Positions 11,345 to 21,300 of a stretch of 64,000 nucleotides of DNA are shown one piece after another; within the stretch, counting starts at the first letter, position 1, and the number at the start of each line of letters is the position of its first letter. Origin of the DNA: Rosa chinensis. Lineage: Eukaryota; Streptophyta; Magnoliopsida; Rosales; Rosaceae. The stretch is from NCBI RefSeq assembly GCF_002994745.2, contig NC_037094.1, forward strand, positions 1 through 64,000, written 5' to 3'. Position numbers and translations under genes: made by a program. The notes under the pieces were generated by a model. That model was given only the letters and a program-made list of their open reading frames with translations. It had not been told where the DNA came from and made no database searches.

Positions 11345-12848
11345 GGTTTTTTACTTCAACAGTGTTCGAACTCTTCGAGGACTTTTAAAATGATACCTGA
11401 ACTTTCAAAGTTATCAATGTGATACCTAGACTTATTTTTTTGTATCAACGTCATACCTACGGGCAATTTCTGTAACTGAACCGTTAACTGTGACCACGTG
11501 TCCAGCACGTGAGGCAAAAAATAAGGGTAAAAATGACTTTTGCACAAGCCTTCAGCCATGAACGGTAACAGAGATCGAGACCTTAGACTTGGTATTTACC
11601 TGAAATTCCACACAGAGGGATCTCTGAGAGAGAGAGGAGAATATCACCGGTGGTGATCCAGAGCTTCTTGTGCAACTTGCCGAAGATGTTCTGGGATATT
11701 CGACCCGGTTGACGACCCAAATACGCGAAAGCATAACCCGATCGTAACTGGGGATTCCGGCAACCGTACGGCGACGCACCGGTCCCAATCTCTTTGTCTC
11801 GCCGTTGTAGACATCTCTGTGGTCATGGTTCGTCCATTCATCGACCGTGGAGAGGAAATCGAAGGCCAACAATTTTTTTGTGTGTTTATGGGTCCTGTCG
11901 GAACCATCGTCGCCTGCGGATTTCCTAGCTTCATCGATGCATCGCTGACATCTTAAAACATGAGCTGGTGCCCGTTCAAGCTTAGACCGCCGTGCTAGTT
12001 CAAATTGGGAGCTTTGCGTTACGCGATTGCTCCGAGGTTCGAACGAAGGGAGTGATTAACTCGGGATTATAGTAACTAAAAGCTAACACCACAGCACCTA
12101 TCCATTTCTAGAGCAGTTATGCTCGCCGGTATCAACATCACGGGGTGGAAGTCTGGTGCGACAATTCCGAGACTCTGTGTTCAGTTCCAATTGGATTAAT
12201 GGTGGCTTGTGTAGTTTTGGGGTTGAGGAATTATATTCGGTGAGTGAAAAAAAATTGGGGCAAAACTTCAAATTAGGGTTCTTTGATTTCATTGTCACAA
12301 TTATGGTTTGACATTCAATTCTCTATAGACAATTGAAGAGTTGTGACCTTGAATTCTTGAACAAGATTAGAAAATTAGGGTTCTTTAGATTATAAAGCTC
12401 GAGGACCTCCTTATGGATCCTAGAAGAGGCGAATCCTTCCACTTTGAGCTTCTGATGATTTTGTAAATATGAATGCACACCTTTGCGTAACCGGAGGAGA
12501 TTATGCATTCGGCTATGGATTTCAGGTCGGCCATGGCAACAGAGGAAACTTGTTCAACTTGGGAGATGATTCTCTAGTGAAACGTACAAGTAAAACTAGT
12601 GAGGAAGAAGAGAGAGAGAAAGAAAAAAAAATTAAAAAAAAAAATTAGGGCAAATCAGTCTTTTTACCCTCATTAAGTGACTCACGTGGGTCACAGGTGC
12701 AAAATTTAACTGTACCGTGACGGAAATTGCTCGTAGGTATGACGTTGATACAAGAAAATGAGTCCAGGTATCACATTGATAACTTTGAAAGTTCATGTAT
12801 CATTTTAAAAGTCCTCGAAGAGTTCGGACACTGTTGAAGTAAAAAACC
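11345..12848. mobile_element. Long-TIR element carrying an eIF1A-like fragment
   Basis: TIRs of about 170-190 bp start 'ggttttttacttcaacagtg' at 11345 and close with the inverse at 12848. The arms also share 'aactcttcgaggactttt' and 'tcaatgtgatacct'. The flanks share ttctttta (just left of the element, ending at 11343, and at about 12851), compatible with an 8-9 bp TSD. The interior is non-repetitive and gene-like. No transposase is present. Best read as a non-autonomous Mutator-like element. Confidence 0.75.
11600..11870 (-). pseudogene. Captured eIF1A-like exon fragment
   Basis: On the minus strand, 11620-11700 reads GKLHKKLWITTGDI followed by LLSLRD. This matches the core of eukaryotic translation initiation factor 1A (family pattern GK-HKK-WI--GD-I--LRD). 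A donor-like CAG|GTAAAT follows at about 11601. Upstream the similarity continues only weakly (SYDRVM, compare EYAQVM of the family) and in another frame, so the copy is frameshifted. It lies wholly between the arms of the TIR element at 11345-12848, so it is a captured fragment, not the resident gene. Confidence 0.55.
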
Positions 12849-13800
12849 AATTCTTTTATTCCAAGTTTTATTTTGTAGAAAATCCTCCATAATATCATTA
12901 TTAATCAACTTTTTTTGTGCATCAGTAAGTAAATCACATAGAGGAAAACAGAAAGCCAAATTGAAAGTTCAGAAATTGATAGTTTTACTATTACCAATGG
13001 TCCATCGCATACCTTGCATAATAAGATCTCCCAGGGTTTCATTCATGGGGCCTGGCATAAGTTGTTTTTGTTATGCGAGACTTACCTTGTTGAATGGTGT
13101 TGCTAGCTTTGATTCTAATAAGTACTGCTGCTCGTGGATGCCAAGTAGTGTGAGATATGTGTCAATTTTGCCTTGATAATTCTTTGATTCTGTTCCGTTG
13201 GTGTAGGACGGCATTTAGCTGGTGAAACGGTATTGTGGGCATCACATCGTTGCAGTCCGGAGACTTGGAGCGAAGCTTCGTTTGGATCCAAGTTCAAAAT
13301 TCGAGTCACTTTTACATACGAATTTGGGATATGGGTCAATCTTGGTTATGAATATATGAATTTGGGTCCTATATTGAAATTTAGGCATTAATTCATTATT
13401 CTTATTGAATTTGGGATCCATGTCTATGGTTTTTGTTCATGAGAATTCGTAAGCCATTCATTTTCTCAGTGGAAGAATTACCTATTTCCTAAGCTCGAAT
13501 CATTCATCTAGTCATTTGCCTCCATCAAATAGTTCTATTGGGTCATCTAACCAGTTATAGGTACATTTACGGCTATAATTTTCATTGCAAAACTGAGTCA
13601 TGAACGTAACTGTAACCAGTGATATGACCCAATCATATTGTTCCTTTTACTTTTAATTGCAAATTCCGGCTACAATTTTCATTGCGAGATCAAGTCGTGA
13701 ACGTAATTGTAATCAGTGATATGAACCAACCAAATTGTTCCTTTTACTTTTAATTGCAAATACGTTTGGGCATCTAACTTTGGTTTGAATCTATTTTATT
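12849..13800. other. Intergenic, with an imperfect tandem duplication
   Basis: Two copies with period 97 lie at about 13571-13667 and 13668-13764, both starting 'ggcta(t/c)aattttcattgc' and ending 'ttttacttttaattgcaaat'. No gene was recognised in the rest. Confidence 0.6.
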
Positions 13801-14284
13801 TCTAAAGTAAGTGTCACAAACAGTCCCTGAAGTTTGAGGCATCGACACTTTAGTTCACAACATTCGAAAACTATCACATTGGTACCTCAAAGTTAATCTT
13901 CGACATACTTTTATTACCCTCCATTAATAACACATTTAACTCTTCCATTTGTCAAAGGGTATTTTCATCTTGCCCTTCTCTTTTCCCCACACAACATCTT
14001 GATCGAGATAAATAAAAAAAATAAAAATGCAAAACATAAATAATAGGGTCCTTGACCCAAAGCACTAAAATGAGCCAAAATTATCCTCCTTACCCCAGCA
14101 ATATATTTTTATTCTCACTAACCAATTTAGAGTACAATGACAAATATACCCTCAGCCTAATTAAACAATCTCAAACTATGCCACTCTCTCATCTCTCTCC
14201 CCTCTCTCTGTGCAAAATCACCAGCCACTCTTTCTCTCTCTCACAGAAACAGTTCCTCATGTCATCAGAATTGAAGGCAGCCCA

Positions 14285-14600
14285 GTCATGTCATCGGAAT
14301 AGCTCGCTGAGGCAGTGGGACTGACGGTCGTCGTAGATCATGACCTTGTTGGGCGGGCAGAACGGATCGGGTCCGCCATTGAGGACGATGAAGTAGTGGT
14401 AGTGGAAGAGCATCTCCACGAATCTGACGTCGTGTCGTGGATCGGAGGGGTCGCAATGGCAGCGGTGGAAGGGGTCGCAGGTGTAAACGCGGAAGCCAAA
14501 GTCAGTGGCGGCAAAGAAGCAGGTGTGGTCCTAGTTGAAAGCCAGATGTAGGAGAGTGGTGGGGGATTGGGTTTGGGGTTTCTGGCCCATGGTTTGCTCC
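14285..14600 (-). pseudogene. Captured ATG18/PROPPIN (WD40) N-terminal exon fragment
   Basis: The minus strand from about 14560 to 14290 reads, with one stop and small losses, LLHLAFN, then TDFGFRVYTCDPFH, VEMLFHYHYFIVL, GGPDP and PPNKVMIYDDRQSHCL. This follows the first WD40 blade of plant ATG18 proteins (family pattern LLHLSFNQD, TDHGFRIYNCDPF, VEMLFRCN-LALVGGG, PPNKVMIWDDHQ). The family acts in autophagosome formation by binding PI3P. This copy has an in-frame stop and sits between transposon ends, so it is a dead captured fragment. The parent gene is not in the window. Confidence 0.75.
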
Positions 14601-15032
14601 AGATCGGAGCTCGCGAAAATATTGTTCTGCTTTTTAATTTTTTAATTTTTTTTTTAAGGTAAAATGTGGCAGAAGGCTCCAGAAGGAGAGAAAAAAGAAA
14701 AAAAAAAGTTTTATCCGAGGGGTAATATAGGGCTATTGGGGGGCAATATACGTTTTTAAATTGATATAATCTCTTCATTTTTTTCTTTAATCAAAGTTTT
14801 AACTATCTAATTTTAGGAATATTAGTTCTCATTCCGGCTACCAAAAGTTCTATTGAGAGGCAATAGACGTTTTGAATTGATGTAATCTTCTCTTTTTTTT
14901 CTTTAATCAAAGTTTTATTTGTCTAAATTTAGGGAGATTAGTTCCCATTCTGGCGACTGAAAGTCCTATTTGAGGGCAATAGATGTCTATTGGGGGGGCA
15001 ATACATGGCTGATAGACGTCTATTAGGGGGCA

Positions 15033-16112
15033 ATAGACGTTAGGGCTGGGCACGGGCCGGTTATTGAGTAATACCGAGCCCGATCCCTAAAATATATTTC
15101 AGTACGGGTCGGGACGAGATTTTGATTTTCCAAAGTTGGTACCGACGGTACCGAAACCGAACAGGTTCGGTACGGGCTTGGGTCGGGTTTGGCACTTAAG
15201 CTTCTTTCTTCTTTTTTTTAAATGAAAAAAATGAGCATGCTCTTGAGCGAGCATCTGGAACTCTGGAAGGCTCTAGGTTGGCTCTATCCATGAATTACAG
15301 CCAGCTAAACAAAAACAAAGCAAGCAAACACCGATTTAGAAAGGCATAGACTATCAAAATCCATATACAACTCAAATATTAATTTTTACAAACCCCGATC
15401 TCAACTTTTACAAACCTGGATCTCAAGAAAAGAAAAACTTAAAATTACCCTGCATAATTGCATATACAATTTCTTTCGTAGAACATGCACAAATTGACAA
15501 AACCCAGATCTTAAAAAAGATAATTAAAATCGATGGGAACAGATCTGGAGGGCGTTCCTTGTGGGTGGTGCGACGATTGTGGTGCCACAGAGGTTGACCG
15601 AAGATGGCGGTGGGCCGAGGATGCTGGAGTGCAGTGGTGTGGTGGTGATGTCTTTGAAAAAGAGAAGTTGAATAAAGGGTGAGGAAGAGAGAGCCATAGA
15701 GAGGTGAAGACGAAGAGGGGGAGAGAGAGAGAGAGGGAGGGAGAACAAAGAAAAGAAATCGAGAGGAATAAAGGATAAAAGGGTGAGGGAGAGACAGCCA
15801 TAGAGAGGTGGGATAGAGAGAGAGAGAGAAGATAGAAAAGAAAGTGGGTGGGTCGTGGGAGGGTAAGATAATATATATTATAGATATTATATATATATAT
15901 ATATATATAATATTCATATAAATAGGTACAGGCCGGGCCCAAAATGAGACTTAAAAATGAGAACCGAGGCTCATCCAGTTTATTAGGTACGGTACAGTAC
16001 CGGCCCAACAGTAATTTTTATATTTTCATTATCGGCCTGTTTTAGTTGTTTTCGATACGAGCTCGGGTCGGGTTCGGTACTTCGGTTTTATATGCCTAGC
16101 CCTAATAGACGT
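15033..16112. mobile_element. hAT-type element with perfect 8-bp TSD
   Basis: The element spans 15041-16104. Its termini are tagggctgggca and, inverted, tagggctaggca (11 of 12 match), typical of hAT ends. An exact 8-bp duplication, ATAGACGT, lies at 15033-15040 and 16105-16112. Sub-terminal regions are rich in 'ggtaccg/cggtacc' and 'gggtcgggtt' motifs. There is no transposase frame; the Ser/Leu-rich frames inside come from a GA-rich tract at about 15660-15840. It is a 1064-bp non-autonomous element. Confidence 0.88.
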
Positions 16113-16460
16113 CTATTGGGTATTGCGGGGCAATAAACCTTTCCGGTGAGATTTTTAGAAAATTCCGGTGGGCGGTAGTCGATGACCAGAATCTGGGGGC
16201 CGGTGACCGAAATTCGGAGGCCGGTGACCAGATTCCAGCGACCAGTGACCAGGCTCCTGTGAAGTCTCTATGGTTTCTCTCTCTTCCATTCTCTCTCTCT
16301 CTCTAAGTAATAAAGGGGTGAGGGTAAAATGGTATTAAAAAAATTATAAAAAAAAAAATCTTAATGGGGTATTAGGGAAGACCTCCTTAGAGTGTTTTGG
16401 GTAAGAGGGAAAAAAAATCTCCAAAAATGGGGTAAGTGGACAAAAACCCTAAATAATACT

Positions 16461-16870
16461 AGTACTAGATCAAAACACACACTCTGTGTGTGGGTTTATT
16501 AAGAGAAGAGGCTTTATTAGCCAAAGTGGACATGAAAAGACGACTAAATTCTTAGACCACAGAGTGTGTGTTTTGATCTAGTACTAGATCAAAAAACACA
16601 CTATTTAAAACAAAAAAAACAAAAACAAAATAATTATTACAGAAAACGTGGGGAGTTCTTGAATTCTTTTTCCCTCTCTTTTGTTGTGGAAGTGGGAAGT
16701 TATAGAGAGAAATTTTAGGGGGAAATAAATTAAAATTTTATTAGGTTATTTTGTTTATTACGATTATGTCCTCTATTTATTAAAAGATACTTTTAGATAA
16801 TCTATGGTCTAAGGATTTAGTCGTCTTTTCATGTCCACTTTGGCTAACAAGACCTCTTCTCTTAATAATA
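16461..16870. mobile_element. Foldback unit with overlapping inverted repeats
   Basis: Two inverted repeats overlap. Arms of 28 bp at 16461-16488 and about 16557-16585 share 'agtactagatcaaaacacac'. Longer arms at about 16495-16560 and 16803-16870 share 'aaagtggacatgaaaagacg' and 'aagagaagagg'. It is probably a MITE whose left arm is additionally bordered by a short palindrome. Confidence 0.65.
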
Positions 16871-17157
16871 ATATAGATATGCAAAATGAGAAGTAATCAG
16901 GATAACTACTAATTATAACGTATTACAGGAAAAGACAAAAATGCCCTTGATAAAAAAGGAGTTAACGGTGTTATTAATAGAGGGTGCCAAAAGTATGTCG
17001 GAAATTAATTTTGAGTTACCAATGTGATAGTTTTAGGATATTGGGAATCAAAGTGTTAAATGGCCCAAACTTCAAAGACTGTTTGTGATAAAATCTCTAT
17101 TTTCTATGCATTTCTACATTCTCTATGAACTCTTCATTGTTATATCTTAAATAAAAA

Positions 17158-17493
17158 AAAGACATAATTGCCAAAATACCCCCTAAACTCGGCAAAATTA
17201 ATACCCTCAACTTGCAATTGCGAAAATTAACACCTTAAACTTGATGAAAACTACCGACTTGCACCCCTCCGTCAAATTCAATGTTTTCCATCCAAATATG
17301 ACTGAATGTAGGGGGTATTTATTATAAATGTCATTTTATATTTATTTCTTTGAACAATAAAATCGGCGGTTTGATAGAGGGTGCAAATTGACAGTTTTCG
17401 CCAAGTTCAAGGAGTTAATTCTCGCAATTGCAAGTTGCAGGTGTAAATTAACGATTATTGCCAAGTTTAGAAGGTATTTTATCCATTATGCCT
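17158..17493. mobile_element. Foldback MITE, about 335 bp
   Basis: Arms of about 110-120 bp are reverse complements. The left has 'cataattgccaaaatacc' and 'caacttgcaattgcgaaaa'; the right has 'ctcgcaattgcaagttg' and 'ggtattttatccattatg'. Only a short unique centre separates the arms. No coding potential. Confidence 0.8.
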
Positions 17494-18301
17494 AAATTTT
17501 TTTTAAAAGATTTGATTAAAATCTTTCGAACACATTTCTTCATCTTTTTACCTTCACAATTATACCACATTTGGGGAGTCTCTAAAATCTTTTACTTGCA
17601 TGTTGAATATTTGAAATATTAACTAAAGAACACCATTTTAAAAAAAAAAAAAAAAGGAAAAAAAAAAAAAAACTTAACTCACTCCACCACATTTACAATG
17701 TTGAAATATTAACTAAAAGAACACCATTCTAACCATTCATTTCTTATTATTAGAACGAACCTCTAAATTTGGAAAGTGGCATGAAATGTATTGGTAGGTA
17801 AAAGGAGTCTTTGAACACAATATCTGCCCATGCATCTTTGAGAGGATATATTTCTTGGTGTCAAAAGGTAATTCTACACTTTATTTCATGGTCAGAGGAT
17901 TTTGAAAGAGGCACTGGGGCATAGGTACAAAAATTTCAAACTACAATATGTCAAATGGAGAGGACCTTAACACATAAGGTAAGGTAGACCTATCCAAAAA
18001 AAAAAAAAAACAGAAAAAAATAATACATAAGGTAGCAAATTGTATATGCACATAAATAACTAAATGTTGTACACGCATTTGAAAACATCTTGCACTCATA
18101 CTAGTGTGCAAAGAGGGCAAGGCTAAACGATTTGGATAGCACGAGATTAGATTAAGTGTCACACATTTAGGGATACACAAACCATAAATACTTGGTAGTA
18201 TCACATGTCAGAGATGCATTTGTCTAGAGTCTAGACACATACACGTGTTTTTTGTAACAAAAATAGCAGATGGGCTACATTAGATGGACATGGATGAGTT
18301 T
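17494..18301. other. Intergenic; downstream flank of the 170-aa gene
   Basis: A+T-rich with A-tracts at 17641-17654, 17659-17672 and 17997-18010. The part next to 18301 is the presumed 3' UTR of the minus-strand gene. Nothing else recognised. Confidence 0.45.
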
Positions 18302-21300
18302 CTAGATTCCAGAACTGACATTGGAATTGTTCTTCAAGCGGCAAAGTTCACTCAAGAAGTCCATGGAAGAAACAGGTGACCCAGCACCCCCTGCTGGAGC
18401 CATTAACTGAAGATAACCAAACCAAACATAAAAGCATGTGACTGAGACTAAAGATGACCAAATGTAATAGCTTGTGTGTGTGACAGAGAGAAGGGTTCAT
18501 ATTTACCTGATGAGGGAGTTTGAAGTGACTCCATGCTGCTCCGCTTCCTGAGTACATAACGGGTCTTTCTGAAAAATAAAAACTATCAAATTAACTGACC
18601 AGCTGAGTTGTCAGGACTTCTGATATTTATGCTGAACTTTTGATACATGCTAAATAAGGTTCGTTATTAGCATATGCTTAAATGAAGTTCATATCAGACC
18701 TTTATCCCTTCTCTGAATTTGGTAGACTAAATGGTAAGCAGAACAAAAGAATATGTGAACCAAAGGGCTTAGCGATACATACTGCTTAACTATAGAGAAG
18801 ATAACCAAAATGGACAAAATAAGATAAGAGCCACTAAATGGTAAGCAGAACAAAAGAATATGTGAACCAAAGGGCTTAGCGATACATACTGCTTAACTAT
18901 AGAGAAGATAACCAAAATGGACAAAATAAGATAAGAGCCAAAAACACAATGATTTGTAGGACATAAAAATTTGCCATTTCAAACACCCAACTGGGGCACG
19001 AAACTCGAGTCTGCCCGTGTCAGACACTGCGTGAGATGCTTAAATAATATTCATTCCTGCTGGCTTAGACTAGAGTGCTTACGATTCTTGTCACTGATCT
19101 ATACTGTCATAATTTTCATCCTTCTTTCGGTAAGTACACTTTAACAAGAAAAGATTTGCCAAGTATGAATAGATTCTATAAATCAAAACATGAACAAATG
19201 TAGGGGTGTGTCCTCATCTCTTAAAGTTGACACAACACTCACAGGATCACATGTTTGAAGCTCTGAACCACCAAACAATTATTCACACTCAGCGTCTTCA
19301 ATATACCCTACTGCCATTCTTTCCATGCCACACTACTAGTACTTGGTAAAACCTTCCAAAAATTACTAAATTGGACTTCTTTCATATCATATGTGCATGA
19401 ATAAGTGATACCAGCTCCTCCAACCTTTCCTTGCTACAATTATATTTCTTTCAGTTATCACAAAGTTTGCGAGGCTTGTTTTTTGTTTTGTTTTTTTTTT
19501 TTTTTTTTTTTTTTTGGTGTTTTAGTGAACTATATCATACTTGGGCCCAAAAAAATGAACTATATCATCTATATACATCAGTTTGGATATCTTCATAACT
19601 TGAATATGTCTGTACTTTCATGCATACTATGATATAAAACCTCAAAATAACCAAAGAGTTAGTCCACTGACCTGATAGATCTACAGATGAATCATTGAAG
19701 CAATGCATTGTGGCTGCCCAACCTGCATTTGAAGATATGTGGACATATTTCAAGGGTTATCATTTGAAATGCATCATAGTCATGCAATTAAGAACCAACT
19801 TTAACATCATACATGTAATCACAACAAAAAAACACATGCACCTTATTTTTTGTCATATAATTAGAAAAGCAGCCCAAAAAAAAAAGTAAATTTATATGCG
19901 TGAAGAATGTTCATGCAGTCCAAACTCCAAAGAAAAGAAAAATAATCATAGATCAACTAGGAAAGGAATACTAAAATAGTAATTTCTTCTTTGTTTATAA
20001 ACCTTTTGAGATACAATACAAGCATGACTTTCAAATGAAAGATGTGCAAGAATTTAGAAGTACAACCAAAAGACTTTCCAGAGTTTCACAATCTGGTCCT
20101 AAACATTTGCAAAGTTTGGCTCTTAATAAATTTAATAGCTATTCCCGCTTTGCAGTAAGGAAACTTTAATCTGTTGTTATAAAAAAAAAAAAAAATCAAC
20201 ATTACAAAAGAAGGATGTCCCTGGTGACACCAAAGCCTAATCACTATTGCACTTAATAGTCATTTATCATGCTGAAATACCATGCTTCACAAGGGGGCAT
20301 CCATGGTGATATCATTTTTATGGCATTGTAAACACATAAATTTCAAATCATTCCTGAACCAAATATAATAATTCTTTTTCAAGACTTGTAGACACATACG
20401 ATTATTCAAGAGATCGAAAGCCTGACTGCTGCAACACCCCTCTAAAGCTATAAACCAGGGATGAGAGTTTTCATTTAGAAGACTGCTGCTACCTCCATCC
20501 CCATGATCTATAACAGTACCTCTTGAAGAAGCAATTTGATTCTTTTCCAAATCATTCCCATGAAGATTGTTAGTTCGATCAAACCGCTCTGTAACAATAC
20601 GTGTAACTATATTAGATATATGAGCCAGCACATGTGCAAGCAATTGTAAACAGAATGCATCAACAATGCCACAATTTCCTTTGCCATTCAACCTCTAGTA
20701 AACAAAAGAATTGAAAGGTATGTGCAAATAAATCAAAAAATACGGGCAACAGCCTTTTGGCCTAATGGCACCTCCTCCTACTATGAGAGACACAAACATA
20801 AGAATGGTCAAGATTTAATGAAGCTTTTCCAAGACCTTTTAGGATGTCAAGATTCCAAAACACTTCAACAGAAAGTCTAGCCATTCCAAACACTTTCCCA
20901 GTGAACTGGAACTTTGGCTTTAGGAGGAATTAAATGATGAGGAGAAAAGGAGGTTTCACATTGTTGGGGTTGGTAGAAAGAGTGAGATTGGTGAGTTTGA
21001 GAAGGGATGTCAGGAGATGGAAGGTGGAAGCTTCTGGTGCTTTCTCCTGCAAGTCTTTCGCAAGTCTCTGAGTGAGGATAGCTCTCTGATCCAAACTTCT
21101 TTCCAGCTAACTTTATCTGGAATTCCAAAGGTCAAGGTCCTATGTTGGTTGGTCGCACATAAGAGGGTGAACGCCTGTAAGATGCTTCAACAGAGGAAGC
21201 CAAAATGTGGTTTCTCTCCTCATTGGTGAGTCTTGTGTAAAGTGAGAGAATGCAAATCTTTTTTTCTTTGGCATTGTGAGGTGGCCTCCTATCTCTAACA

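Larger units (their letters stand above)
14045..16450. mobile_element. Inner TIR element with an ATG18-like fragment
   Basis: The ends read 'agggtcc' at 14045 and 'accct' at 16450, flanked by a 7-bp direct repeat AAATAAT on both sides. A second member of the family lies at 57041-58626 and shares both termini ('aagccaaaattatcc', 'cttaccccattaag') and the inner 'caataaacctttc' region, so the borders are supported by comparison. The interior holds an ATG18-like fragment and, near its right part, a 1064-bp hAT insertion. Runs of 'atagacgtctattg'-type sequence surround the hAT site. Confidence 0.75.
13803..17098. mobile_element. Outer long-TIR element, opened by further insertions
   Basis: Arms of about 185 bp (13803-13988 and 16913-17098) are inverted copies. 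The left has 'tcacaaacagtccctgaag' and 'actatcacattggtacctc'; the right carries their reverse complements ('cttcaaagactgtttgtga', 'accaatgtgatagtt'). Between the arms lie a second TIR element (14045-16450) containing a hAT element, and a foldback unit at about 16461-16870. No transposase is visible. Confidence 0.75.

Noticed and set aside
15423..16008. Overlapping Ser/Leu/Pro-rich frames on the minus strand
   Set aside because: They arise from a GA-rich tract within the hAT element at 15041-16104; three frames stay open simultaneously, showing compositional bias.
20287..20691. 134-aa single-exon minus-strand protein
   Set aside because: Only 20400-20588 is exonic; the rest runs through splice sites into introns of the 170-aa gene.
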